From positions 1 through 37,827 of the forward strand of contig RAYY01000042.1 in the NCBI GenBank assembly GCA_003611875.1: a DNA stretch of 37,827 bases, written 5' to 3'. How positions within the stretch are numbered: the stretch's first letter is position 1; every line of letters begins with the position of its first letter. Origin of the DNA: a bacterium D16-56. GTDB taxonomy: Bacteria; Bacillota; Clostridia; Lachnospirales; Lachnospiraceae. Below the pieces are notes generated by a model that saw nothing but the letters and a program-made list of their open reading frames with translations, was not told the DNA's origin and did not search any database. The translations under genes and the position numbers were made by a program. Positions 1 through 8,265 of the stretch are shown in pieces.

Positions 1-38
1 TCTTCACTCAAAGTAATTTTAGTAATATTTTTAGACAT
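1..38 (-). CDS. 5' end of an unidentified gene leaving the window
   Basis: An ATG at 36-38 on the minus strand opens a frame reading MSKNITKITLSE before the window ends. A purine-rich AGAAAGGAA lies upstream as a ribosome site, and a near-consensus promoter lies about 36 bp upstream. Only twelve codons are visible, so no family can be named. The promoter and ribosome site make a real gene start likely. It diverges from the recombinase remnant to its right. Confidence 0.5.
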   Translation of the reverse strand, partial: MSKNITKITLSE

Positions 39-73
39 AACGGGAAAGATTCCTTTCTTGTGATTCTTCCCTA

Positions 74-102
74 ATTATACCATATTTCTTAACTGTTCAC
101 AA
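74..102 (-). promoter_or_regulatory. Sigma-A type promoter for the leftward gene
   Basis: Read on the minus strand there is a -35 TTGTGA (97-102), a 17-bp spacer and a perfect -10 TATAAT (74-79). It drives the gene starting at 38. Confidence 0.7.
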
Positions 103-118
103 CTTAATTTACTATATA

Positions 119-295
119 CTAGTTTCTACAGTGTTAGGACATGCCAGAACTGATACAACCAAAATCTACTATGCAAAGCCATCGGTAGAACAGCTTAGAG
201 ACGCAATGGAATCTGTCCCAACACCCGCATCTGATGAGGTGCCAATGTGGGAGGGCAACGAAGATGAAATGGCAAGACTTTGCGGGTTGCGCTAA
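119..295 (+). pseudogene. C-terminal remnant of a tyrosine recombinase/integrase
   Basis: The frame reads LVSTVLGHARTDTTKIYYAK and then continues to a TAA at 293-295. LGHxxxxTTxxYY is the end of the catalytic domain of phage-type integrases: the second conserved histidine sits in LGH and the nucleophilic tyrosine follows eight to nine residues later. The rest of the catalytic domain, including the conserved arginine, is absent. Upstream the frame runs into AT-rich DNA with no integrase motifs. About 55 codons remain, so this is a relic. It marks an old element end or a recombination scar next to the truncated ArdC gene. Confidence 0.75.
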
Positions 296-327
296 CGAAT
301 AATGCCCATCTTTTAGCAGTAAAACGT

Positions 328-381
328 CTTATTTCTCAGCATTCTTTAAAATGATTAACATTTTGGAATGCTGAGTATAAG
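328..381. repeat. Long inverted repeat at the integrase-remnant/ArdC junction
   Basis: Two arms of about 22 bases (outer CTTAT...CTCAGCATTC against GAATGCTGAG...ATAAG, inner AAAATG against CATTTT) surround a five-base loop. The right arm runs through the point where the ArdC frame loses its normal continuation. It could be a transcription terminator, a folded mobile-element end or a deletion scar. There is no clear T tract. Confidence 0.6.
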
Positions 382-1100
382 GCCTCCACCTCTTTGGTGT
401 TCCTGTCTTTTGCGGGCGCAAGGATATCCTTGTTTACATCTTTATCATGCAGCATGGAATGGGCGGTTTCATGCACCATCGTCTTTAAGGTCTGGCTCTC
501 GCTCATGCCCTCCTGCACCGCAATCCGCTTTTCTGTGGGGCTGAAGAACCCTTTGGAATCGCCGGGAATGTCCTCAAAGCTGACCGGAACCGGGGCAACA
601 TAGGTGATCGCCTTGATAAAGTCCTCATACCCCTCCACTGTGGACAGAAGCTCTTTTGCCTCCATCTCCGGGATTGGCTCCCCCGATGTCTGCTTTACAT
701 CAAAGACGGACACAGCACGGAAAGCAGGGATTTTAACCTCGACTTCCTCCGTCTGCGGCATACCGTCCTTATCCAGCATGACCTCCCCAGTCACAGGGTC
801 TAACTTATCCCGTTCCTCTTTGATCTTATAAGGGGCAGGGGCAAGGATACGGATTCCCCTCTCCCCCTTGTTTACATGGCGGTTGAAATTCTTCTGCCAT
901 GCCTGGTAGCCTGCCACTAAGGTTGCGTCAGGGCGCTGTAAGGCTATCAGAAGCGTGTTGTTGACACTGTAATTATGGAATTTTGACATAGTGGAGAGAT
1001 AGCTTTTGTATTTCTCGCTCCCGAAAAGCTCTTTTAAGCCTTCCTCCAGTTTGTCAGTGATCTCTTTTACTTTCTGCTTTTCTGTTTTTGCATCTGCCAT
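336..1100 (-). pseudogene. ArdC-like antirestriction protein, C-terminally truncated
   Basis: Conjugative elements use ArdC-type proteins to protect incoming single-stranded DNA. Residues 1-130 resemble the ssDNA-binding N-terminal domain (MSKFHNYSVNNTLLIALQRP). A zincin-like peptidase segment follows with HETAH at 210-214. The start ATG has a good AAAGGAAA site. After KDRNTKEVEA (about residue 240) the family continuation is lost and fourteen unrelated residues follow, exactly where the inverted repeat at 328-381 lies. The third zinc ligand region expected after HExxH is therefore probably missing, so the peptidase part should be inactive. It was once part of a conjugative element together with the helicase remnant to its right. 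Confidence 0.7.
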
Positions 1101-1168
1101 ATTTGATTTCCTTTCTTTGCATGAAAAAAAGACAATCTGTTATGACTGTCTTTCTTCCCGAAAACAAA

Positions 1169-1215
1169 AAAGCAGCGAATTGTTTTATATAATGCAAAAA
1201 CAAATTCACTGCTTT
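1169..1215 (-). terminator. Intrinsic terminator of the Rpn-like gene
   Basis: On the minus strand AAAGCAG...AATTTGTTTT pairs with AAAACAATTCGCTGCTTT and is followed by a T-rich tract (TTTTTTGTTTT). A second, shorter hairpin (AAAGACA/TGTCTTT, 1128-1153) follows. Both lie between the Rpn-like stop codon and the ArdC start. Confidence 0.65.
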
Positions 1216-1242
1216 ACTACTTGTGTTATTAAGTTGCTGTAA

Positions 1243-2223
1243 TTATGCTAATACTGGCTCTCTTTTTCTAATGACAGCCTCCACTTCCTCTATGGTCTTT
1301 TCAACAATCCTTGCTATTTGTTCTGATGAATAACCATCTCTGTGCATATTCATAATCACGCCAGTTATAGCATTATCTGTTGCATTTTCTCTGATCCCCT
1401 GTGAAAGATTACACATAGCGCTCATATCCTTTCTCAATTTTTCATCTACCGGAATACTGTACTCAGTTTTAATAATCCCTAATTTCTCATCAACGGTCAA
1501 TTCCGCCGAAAGCAACGTACTCAGCAAACGGTGCAGCTCATACTTTTCATCATGCTCCGGAAGTTCATTTGATATACCTATCAGGACAATATTCAGCAGG
1601 TCAAGCCCGCCTTTCCACGGATAGGAACCGAGCAGATCGTCTTTCGCAAGATGCACATAAGCCATACTGCTTTCGTCCATGCCCATACACACCCAAATCG
1701 AAAATACACGCCTGATGTCGTTATAATTTGTCTTGACAAAATCCCGTTCCTTCTGCGAGGAAACAAGGCGGCTCACATAGAAAACTGCCCTGTTTAAGAT
1801 ATGGTAGCCTGACGGTTCATCTTTCTGTGCTTCCACGTTTACGATAACCTGTGAAATACCGTCTTTCATGCGCACATAAAAGATAATGTCAAACCTTACA
1901 AGCCCCTCGTTTATCTCCGCATTTTCCGTATTCATCCCGACAATGCGCTGCCCGTTTTCCGAACTATCCTTAGATAGTTTGCTGTCGTTAGACGGTATTT
2001 TTTCAATATTGGTCAGCCCCGGCTCTACCGGAACCACGCTGATAAATGGCTCTCCCTCAATATAAGACACCACATCTTTCGGGTTCATTCCCCGGAACTC
2101 ATCAACCGTCTTTACCAGGATATGCGCCAGAATGAGCTTATTTCCCAACAGGCGTTTTGCCTTATCATCATACTGTGCGTCCTGGTCTGCCATGCTGACC
2201 GCATTCTTTATTTCCGTATCCAT
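1243..2223 (-). CDS. Rpn/PD-(D/E)XK nuclease family transposase-like protein
   Basis: The protein has 326 residues. A PD-(D/E)XK-type core is visible around residues 110-135: RFDIIFYV supplies an acidic residue (D112), and IVNVEAQKD supplies the E-x-Q pair (E131, Q133). This is the pattern of the Rpn/PDDEXK_2 family, described as recombination-promoting nucleases or putative transposases and often found alone in Lachnospiraceae genomes. The C-terminus (residues 290-320) has a small helical segment that could bind DNA. The gene has its own promoter and terminator and no operon partner, so it looks like a solitary insertion into the conjugative-element remnant. Substrate and biological role are not known from the sequence. 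Confidence 0.75.
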   Translation of the reverse strand: MDTEIKNAVSMADQDAQYDDKAKRLLGNKLILAHILVKTVDEFRGMNPKDVVSYIEGEPFISVVPVEPGLTNIEKIPSNDSKLSKDSSENGQRIVGMNTENAEINEGLVRFDIIFYVRMKDGISQVIVNVEAQKDEPSGYHILNRAVFYVSRLVSSQKERDFVKTNYNDIRRVFSIWVCMGMDESSMAYVHLAKDDLLGSYPWKGGLDLLNIVLIGISNELPEHDEKYELHRLLSTLLSAELTVDEKLGIIKTEYSIPVDEKLRKDMSAMCNLSQGIRENATDNAITGVIMNMHRDGYSSEQIARIVEKTIEEVEAVIRKREPVLA

Positions 2224-2294
2224 CAGCCATAAACCTCCTTTTTGTATGGTGGAAATGCAAAAGCCATTCCCAAAAGGTATATGACCTCAATGCC

Positions 2295-2323
2295 ATTATA
2301 CCCCGAAATCCCGGCTAAATCAA
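2295..2323 (-). promoter_or_regulatory. Promoter of the Rpn-like gene
   Basis: The minus strand shows -35 TTGATT (2318-2323), a 17-bp spacer and -10 TATAAT (2295-2300), about 70 bp before the start codon. Confidence 0.7.
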
Positions 2324-2382
2324 TCGAAACTTTATAATTGCCATCCCGGACAATAATTGAAATTTGATTAGTTTTATGATTA

Positions 2383-3487
2383 TTACAGCGTTTCCTCCTT
2401 CCTCTTCGCTTTATCAGTATCTGCCCGGTCTGCCCCGGACACTTGCGCTTTGTATGCTGCCAACTTTTCTTTTAACGATGCCCTCTGCACAGGCTTGTCA
2501 GCCATTGCCGCCCCAGCTCTCAATCCTCCACTACCCATTGTGTAATCATGCCTTGCGTTTTCTACCGGGTACGGTATCGGTGCATTGGCGGCTCTTTCGC
2601 CTGTTTCCGGTCTTTCGGAAGTCTTTTCTTCCTGTGCTGACTTCTGGACATCATGTCCAGAAGTTTCCTGCCCTCCGTTTTCTTCCTCCGGAGCATCGTC
2701 CATGCCGAGTGCGTCATCGCCCTTTTCGTCCATGTTAAGCAGGGCATTTAAGGCGGATAACCGTTCCAGCTTCTCCGCTAGCTCCGCTTCCTGTGCGAAC
2801 GGCTTTGTGACCTCCGCTTTTGCGGTTTCAAGCTGTCGCTGCACAGTTTCCAGTTTCGTCTGCGCTTCGGAAAGCTGCTTCGGCATGGATTCCAGGGCGT
2901 GGTTGATACGGGCGATGTTGCCGAGAGGGTCAGAACCGACTTCTAAGTTATGGGAAAGCTGCCCTTTTAAATTCATCACAAATTTGTGATTGTATGAATC
3001 AAAGGACACCGCCATCTTAAATCCAGCATACTCCCCGACCGTGGCAGGCACATTGACCGTTTTCATCTCCTTGCACATCTCCACAAGGGCAGCCCCGGCT
3101 TCTTTTTTGTCCGTATAAGCCTTATCCCCGACTTTCATCAAAAACTGCTCTTTATCTGCCGGGAGGTTTGCTTTTGCGGTCTGAATATCCGCCTCCATGC
3201 CCTCTATCCTCTCCTTCAGGATGGCGATCTGCTGCGGATAGTGCTTTGCGATATTATCCTCAAGTTTATATTTCTGGCTTGTATGGTTCGCCTTCATCAG
3301 CTTCAGCTTTGACACCTGAATGTCGAGATCCATCTTTTCTTTAATGTACGGGTTCCCGGTAGCCAGGGCTTTCACCTCCGCATAGGTGAGCGCCGCCTCG
3401 TCCACGTCCTCACAGCTGCGCACCGGGGATTTGCTCGTCATGATCTGCCCGATGAACTTCTGCTTATTTTCGATTAGCTGGTCGAGT
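2383..3487 (-). pseudogene. C-terminal exon of a large conjugative-element helicase (SNF2/methylase type)
   Basis: From about QLIENKQKFIGQIMTSKS onward this is the tail of the very large helicase/methylase protein carried by clostridial conjugative elements. The motif helicase domains lie upstream and are missing. What remains is a coiled-coil rich region (roughly residues 90-150 and 225-280 of the open frame) and a low-complexity acidic tail ending in KAKRKEETL. The open frame starts earlier (to 3561), but those first residues translate intron domains V and VI and are not protein. A group II intron separates this exon from its 5' part, and the 5' part has been lost by deletion. It cannot make a working helicase. 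The downstream 2224-2382 gap carries only the Rpn-like gene's promoter. Confidence 0.75.
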
Positions 3488-3520
3488 AGGTCAGCGGTAT
3501 TACTACCGCTTTCCCCTCTA

Positions 3521-3555
3521 AGAACCGTGCATGAGAGTTTCCCCTCACACGGCTC
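3521..3555 (-). ncRNA. Group II intron domain V
   Basis: The minus strand reads GAGCCGTGTGAGGGG AAAC and closes with GCACGGTTCT. This is the 34-35 nt catalytic hairpin of group II introns, with the AGC triad in GAGCCGT and a GAAA tetraloop. Domain VI (hairpin AGCGGT...ACCGCT, 3492-3509) follows it. Confidence 0.85.
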
Positions 3556-3561
3556 AAGCAC

Positions 3562-4857
3562 TTATAAGCCCTGTATCACCAGAGCCGGTTCACCAACTTC
3601 TTTTGAGTAATGCAGTTTTCTGTGACAGCCTGCGTCTACTAAGATTCTTGTTATCTTATAATCGTTCCCCGTGGCTTCATGGATTCTGTACCCTTCCTCT
3701 ACTGTGATAGCACCGCCGCATATAGGGCAGATTCCTTTTTGTGCTTTGTAGAGGGCATTCAGCTTCCTTCTGCCCTTGATTTCACGAAACATTCTCTCTG
3801 TATCTCTTTCTTCAAAATATCCTGCAAACCTGCTGTCAAATGGCGTCGCTTCTGATTTTGTTTTCAGCCACCTTACGATTTTTGTATTAGTGGCATAAAT
3901 CAGGTTGAATTCAAACGAATCAGACGTTTTAACGCTGAATGTCCAGCTTCTCGTGCCAACCTGTCTGAAATATTTCTTTGCTATCCATTTATGGCTCTTT
4001 TTAGGGTGTCTGCGTTTGCACCACTGCCATAGACATCTCCACACATCAAAATCAAATCTTTCAAATGCCTGTGACGAAACATTATACTTTTGGAAATTTA
4101 CCCACCCACGGATAACCGGATTCAGCTTCCGTATCAAATCTTCCTGTTTCATGGACGGGTTCTTCTTGATTATCTCCCTTATCTTGCTCACTATGGCTTT
4201 ATAATTCTTTTTGGACGGTTTCGTCAGAAGTTTGTCTTTGTACCACCTTATATTGCTTCCGAGAAAATCAAACCCATCTTCGATATGGGTAATGACTGTC
4301 TTTTCTTCCGACAGTTCCAGCCCCCTCTTTGACAGGAATTCCCGGATAATGGGAAGCACACCGTTTTCCAGAATCTCTTTGCTTTCGCCAGTGACAATAA
4401 AATCATCAGCATAACGCACAAAGTTCACTTTCGGAAAATATGCTTTCCCATTTACTTTCGTTTTGTGGTATTTCTTCTTAATCTGGACTTCCAGACCATC
4501 TAATACCATGTTGCAGATAGTTGGTGAGATAGATGAACCCTGCGGGCTTCCCAAATTCGTCGGAAATAACTTCCCTGTTTCGATATACCCACTTTTTAAC
4601 CATTTCCGCAGAATGTCTTTATCCATTGGGATGTGGTTCAGAATCCACTCATGGCTGATATTGTCAAAACAGCCTTTAATGTCGCCTTCCAGCACCCATT
4701 TTGGTGATTTCCCTTTATTCAAACAGGTAAAGCACTGCTCGATAGCGTCCTGTACACATCTTTTCGCCCGGAATCCATAGGAATTCGGGTCGGCTGTGGT
4801 TTCCGCAATCGGCTCTAATGCAAATTTATATAACGTCTGCATTGCCCTGTCCTTCAT
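3562..4857 (-). pseudogene. ltrA: Group II intron reverse transcriptase/maturase with HNH-like tail, 5'-truncated and frameshifted
   Basis: The open frame has 431 residues. RT block 3 (EGDIKGCFDNISHEW, catalytic D59), block 4 (GSPQGSSISPTICN) and block 5 with YADD at 149-152 are intact. A maturase X domain follows (IRGWVNFQKY). The C-terminus has CPICGG and DAGCHRKLH, which fits a Zn/HNH endonuclease. The natural protein starts further upstream. The preceding residues, IPKKNGKMRPLSIP, are encoded at 4860-4913 but in another frame, because four bases stand where three are expected just before MKDRAMQ. RT blocks 0-1 are missing altogether. The frame begins at an internal methionine, so function is doubtful even though the catalytic core survives. 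Confidence 0.85.
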
Positions 4858-5446
4858 GCATGGGAATGCTTAACGGGCGCATTTTCCCGTTTTTCTTCGG
4901 TATATTGTATGCGAGGACGATGGCTGCCCGTTCCTGCAAATCGCCGGACAGCAGCCCGTCTAACAGGTACTCTACATAGCTCTGCTTCTGTAAGGCTTCC
5001 ACAAACCGGGGGTGCCATCTGTCCCCCGGCTGGCGCGGGGCGTATTCCTCCCGCCACCGGCGCAGGAGATGGCAGTAGTCGGACAGCACCTGAAAACAGT
5101 GCTGCTCCATGCGCCGGAACCTCTGTTCCTCGGTTTCCTGCCGCAGCCGGGGGCGGATGGGCGGCTTTGCCCGGTTCTTCCCGCTCTCAAAGGGGATGGA
5201 GAAGTCCTGCGCCAACATGAGGGCGGCTTCCCGGCTCCCGGTTCCCTGAAAACGGGAAACAAAATCAATCACGTCCCCGGTCGCCCCGCAGCCGAAGCAG
5301 TAAAAGCGGCGGTCAAGCTTCATGCTGGGGTTTTTATCGTTGTGGAACGGGCAGACGCACATCCCATGACGGTTTACCCGGATTCCGTAATGCTCCGCAG
5401 CCTGCCTTGCGGTGACAGCCTGCTTCACGGCTTCAAAAACATTCAA
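4826..5446 (-). pseudogene. CHC2 zinc-finger primase-like protein, truncated and fused to an RT fragment
   Basis: The N-terminus carries a classical CHC2 zinc finger (CPFHNDKNPSMKL and YCFGCGATGDVIDF) as in DnaG-type primases. Such proteins sit beside MobQ relaxases in clostridial mobilizable elements and are thought to prime the transferred strand. The best start is TTG at 5444-5446 (LNVFEAVKQAVTARQ) behind AGGAAA; longer versions would overlap the relaxase. Up to ERAAIV (codons near 4916-4930) the protein looks like its family. After that it switches to NIPKKNGKMRPLSIP, which belongs to a group II intron RT, and ends at 4826. The zinc finger could still fold, but the natural C-terminus is lost. 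Confidence 0.75.
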
Positions 5447-5522
5447 TTCGCGTTTCCTCCTGAAAATAAGAAAAGCGCCTGTCATTCTCAAAGTGAAAAT
5501 GGCAAGCGCCGGGTGGTTAAAG

Positions 5523-7106
5523 TTAAAGTTCCATATCCTGTTGTTTCTTCTGTATTGGTTGTTTCTGTGCTTCCCGGTTTCTGGCGGCTTCCTGCGTCCA
5601 TGCAAGCTGTTCCGTGACAGAGGGCTTCTTCCCCGGCTCTGCGGTTGCCCTGCGTTGTTCTGGCGGCAGGACTTGGTTGAGCCAGTGGCGCACGTCCCGC
5701 AGCACCTTGACCTCCTCCTGAACCGTTTCCAGTTCCCCTTTCTTCCCGGTTACGATTTCGGAAAGCTCCTGCCGCTTTGCTTTCAGGTCTTGGACGCGGT
5801 AAGATTTCGCGTCAGGGTTGGCTTTGAAATAGCGGATAGCGGCATTGTATGCGTCCAGCTCTTCCCGGTGGGCGGCGGCAAAGGCTTCCTTTTTCCCTTT
5901 CCAGCGGATGGCGGCGTACTCGGCGCGCACCGGCTTCCCGGTTTTGTAGTGGTCGATATGGGAAAGGATGGTGTCAATGGTTTTCACCTGCTTCTCGGAT
6001 TTCTTCATCTCCCTGCGGGCAGCCAGCACCTTGCCGCTGGTTTCATCCAGATAGGCGTCAAGGCTTTCCACGGTGGAGATTTCCTTTTCCTGCAAAAACC
6101 CCAGGGCTTCCTGTACTTTGTGAAAATCCCCGACAGTGCCTTTCAGCCTGCCTTTTGCCGTCCAGTCAACGCGTTCTTCGCTGCGCCGTGCCAGATAGCG
6201 GGAAAGAAGCTCCGGGATGGACGGCTCTTTCGCCTGTTCCAACGCTTCCATGAGCGCGGCCTTTTTCTCTTTCAGGTCGGCAATCCAGCCTTTTAAGTGG
6301 CGCACCATCTGGCGGATGGACTGCATAAGGGAATTGGCGGCTTTGATGTCCCGGTTCAGGTTCCCGATGTCGGTCTGGATTCCCCGTTTCTCCATCTGGC
6401 AGACGGCAGCCCCCATGTGGACGGTGGGGATTTTGTCAATGCCCTGCCGTTCATAGGAGCGCAGGTCAAGGCGCGCCGGGGAGCCGATGGCTTCCAGATA
6501 GCGGTTCGCCGTGTTCGCCCAGCCCTGCCGCCAGATTTCCCCGTACTTCTGGTCGTTCCAGTCCACGATGTCCTCCTTGTGGCTTTTCCAGTTGCCGGAA
6601 GCCAGCCGGATTCTCTGTCCGTTCTCATCAAGGTCATAGACCTTGCGGCTTTTGGGAAGCCATCTGCCGGTTTCGTCCATCGCTCGCATGGTTAAGAGGA
6701 TATGGGCGTGGGGGTTGCCGTCCCCCTTGTCATGGATGGCAAAGTCCGCAACCATGCCTTTGGAAACAAAAAACTCCCGGCAGTAGTCCCGGATAAGGTC
6801 GGCGTACTGCTCTGGGGGAAGTTCCCGCGGTATGGCAAGCACGATTCTCCGGGCAAGCTGGGAGTTCCATTGTTTCTCTGCGGCTTCGGCGGCGTTCCAT
6901 AGGGTGTTCCGGTCGGCATATTCCGGCGGGGCGTGGGGCGGCAGCATGATTTCCGTATGGACGATTTCGCTCTTGTGGGAATAGTATTTCTGTTTTTGGT
7001 CGTACTCGGAAAAGAGCCGTTCCCCGCTCTGGTAGGCAGCGGAAGCGACTGCGGATTGACGGTTGCTGCGCTGGATGATTTTTATATCATGGTGTGGACA
7101 TGGCAA
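5523..7106 (-). CDS. mobA: MobQ-family relaxase (MobA/MobL)
   Basis: This relaxase nicks oriT and pilots the strand during mobilization. The 527-residue protein has the family order. An N-terminal tyrosine lies in SAVASAAYQSGERL (Y25, probable nucleophile). The metal-binding histidines are in FAIHDKGDGNPHAHILL (H125, H133, H135). A long charged, coiled-coil C-terminus (residues 260-500) follows. The start is TTG, nine bases after AAAGGAG; the nearby ATG is in another frame and stops after four codons. A matching MobQ-type oriT lies about 1 kb upstream at 8158-8198. CHC2 lies just downstream in the same orientation. Length and motifs suggest an intact gene that would depend on another element's conjugation machinery. 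Confidence 0.9.
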   Translation of the reverse strand: MPCPHHDIKIIQRSNRQSAVASAAYQSGERLFSEYDQKQKYYSHKSEIVHTEIMLPPHAPPEYADRNTLWNAAEAAEKQWNSQLARRIVLAIPRELPPEQYADLIRDYCREFFVSKGMVADFAIHDKGDGNPHAHILLTMRAMDETGRWLPKSRKVYDLDENGQRIRLASGNWKSHKEDIVDWNDQKYGEIWRQGWANTANRYLEAIGSPARLDLRSYERQGIDKIPTVHMGAAVCQMEKRGIQTDIGNLNRDIKAANSLMQSIRQMVRHLKGWIADLKEKKAALMEALEQAKEPSIPELLSRYLARRSEERVDWTAKGRLKGTVGDFHKVQEALGFLQEKEISTVESLDAYLDETSGKVLAARREMKKSEKQVKTIDTILSHIDHYKTGKPVRAEYAAIRWKGKKEAFAAAHREELDAYNAAIRYFKANPDAKSYRVQDLKAKRQELSEIVTGKKGELETVQEEVKVLRDVRHWLNQVLPPEQRRATAEPGKKPSVTEQLAWTQEAARNREAQKQPIQKKQQDMEL

Positions 7107-7139
7107 GCGAGGTTTCTCCTTTCTCCCCGGTGTTGGGGC

Positions 7140-7178
7140 AAAAAAAGAGCAGGGAACCTGTCAAAAGATTTCCTGCTC
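7140..7178 (-). terminator. Terminator between the stalk-domain gene and the relaxase
   Basis: On the minus strand GAGCAGG...CCTGCTC is followed directly by seven T. It ends transcription from the secreted-protein gene at 7284-7898. The GC-rich hairpins at 7187-7200 and 7219-7240 lie just before it. Confidence 0.75.
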
Positions 7179-7283
7179 GGTGGTGCCGCCAGTGGGCGGC
7201 GGGTATTTAGTTTTGAAAGTTCGGGTCAAGTTGGCCCGATGTGGAATGGCTGAATAAAGTGTAATTTATATTTATTAGGATTT

Positions 7284-7898
7284 TCACTTAATTGTTCCCA
7301 CAATCTTTATGTTTCCTCCGTTCTGAAACATACCAGAACAATTATACTGCCATGTTCCTTTTTCTAATGCTATCTCTTTAGTCAAATCAGTGGAAGCAAT
7401 CGTAATATGCTGTTCTTTACCATCTGGATTAAACAAGAATAAATCTACCGTTCCACCTTTGATATCCGAAGTAATATTTATAACAAGTGATTGATTATCT
7501 TCAGCTTGAAATGAACCAGATTCAGCTATATTCCTCTGGTCTGTATGGTTGGCTATATTAAGAACAGTAGTTCCGTTAAGCTGGGGATTCTCAATCGTTT
7601 CATGCGAAATATTGCTCTGAGAAATCAAGTCAATCGTATTGCTTTCAACATCATAATTAACGCCATATCCAAGATTTACAAACAATTCATTTACTGGTGC
7701 ATAAACACTTTCATCTTGTTCATTTTCCATTGCAACAGAAAGCAAAGGCTTACTGAGAGAAAGTGAGGTGCCGTTAAACGTAATGTTCATATTGCTTATA
7801 CTTGCAGACTTAATATTCGATGCCGCAAATACTGTTGTTACCCCAGTTGTACCAATAAGAATTCCGGCGACTAAACTCTTTATATCAAATTTCTTCAT
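7284..7898 (-). CDS. Secreted stalk-domain (copper amine oxidase N-like) protein
   Basis: A 204-residue exported protein. Residues 1-26 form a signal peptide (basic MKKFDIK, hydrophobic LVAGILIGTTGVTTV, cleavage near FAA/S). Residues 40-95 match the stalk domain often named after the copper amine oxidase N-terminus (SLSLSKPLLSVAMEN, YAPVNELFVNLGYGVNYD). A C-terminal beta-rich part (residues 125-204) may bind a ligand at the surface. The ribosome site GAGGGGG precedes ATG by ten bases. It has its own promoter and terminator and is much more AT-rich than its neighbours. It separates the relaxase from its oriT, so it is probably acquired cargo. The exact function is unknown. Confidence 0.7.
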   Translation of the reverse strand: MKKFDIKSLVAGILIGTTGVTTVFAASNIKSASISNMNITFNGTSLSLSKPLLSVAMENEQDESVYAPVNELFVNLGYGVNYDVESNTIDLISQSNISHETIENPQLNGTTVLNIANHTDQRNIAESGSFQAEDNQSLVINITSDIKGGTVDLFLFNPDGKEQHITIASTDLTKEIALEKGTWQYNCSGMFQNGGNIKIVGTIK

Positions 7899-7942
7899 GT
7901 ATAATACCCCCTCTTACTAAATTCCGATTTACCGTTAATTTT

Positions 7943-7970
7943 ATTATACTTCATCCATACAAGGAAGTAT
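7943..7970 (-). promoter_or_regulatory. Promoter/operator of the stalk-domain gene
   Basis: TATAAT (7943-7948 on the minus strand) overlaps a palindrome with arms ATACTTC and GAAGTAT (7946-7970). The -35 is weak, so an activator or repressor binding the palindrome is plausible. Confidence 0.45.
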
Positions 7971-8157
7971 AGCGAATTTTTACAAAACTTGCTGCCCGGG
8001 AACAGCTTGCAACGCAAGGTGTTTCCGAGCGGCAAGTACACAAAGGGGTAGCTGGCGGCAGCCAGCGCAGGGGAAGTGTAGCTTCCCCTGTTGAGGATTG
8101 GAACAGATTGAAAATCTGCGGAAATCCTCAGCTCCCTGCAAGGGGCTTCCGGCAGGA

Positions 8158-8198
8158 CGCAACGCACCACCTTTCGGGTGGTGTATAGTTGCGCCCTC
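8158..8198 (+). other. oriT: Probable MobQ-type oriT with nic site
   Basis: An inverted repeat (CACCACC, loop TTTC, GGGTGGTG) is followed by TATAGTTGCGCCCT. RSF1010- and pIP501-like MobQ origins have the same layout: an inverted repeat followed by TAAGTGCGCCCT, nicked between GCG and CCC. An outer CGCAAC/GTTGCG pair extends the hairpin. The predicted nick is after GCG at 8191-8193. More GC-rich hairpins fill 7985-8157. The relaxase of the same family is encoded about 1 kb away. Confidence 0.7.
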
Positions 8199-8265
8199 TT
8201 TCAGAGGGGAAAGCCCCGGCTTGCCGCTCTGGAAGCCATCTTCGCCGTTTCCGGCGTGTGGTCTT

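Larger units (their letters stand above)
3487..4915 (-). mobile_element. 5'-truncated group II intron with reverse transcriptase ORF
   Basis: The 3' portion of a group II intron is present: maturase ORF, domain V and domain VI. The 3' splice boundary lies near 3483-3492, just before the helicase exon. The 5' end, with ribozyme domains I-III, the 5' part of domain IV and the start of the reverse transcriptase, is missing. At about 4915 the RT reading frame abuts a CHC2 primase-like gene. The intron therefore cannot splice or retrohome by itself. The boundary position on the 5' side is inferred from where the CHC2 protein stops looking like its family. Confidence 0.75.

Noticed and set aside
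5412-6296. 294-codon plus-strand open frame
   Set aside because: It lies opposite the MobQ relaxase and CHC2 gene, and no domain is recognisable.
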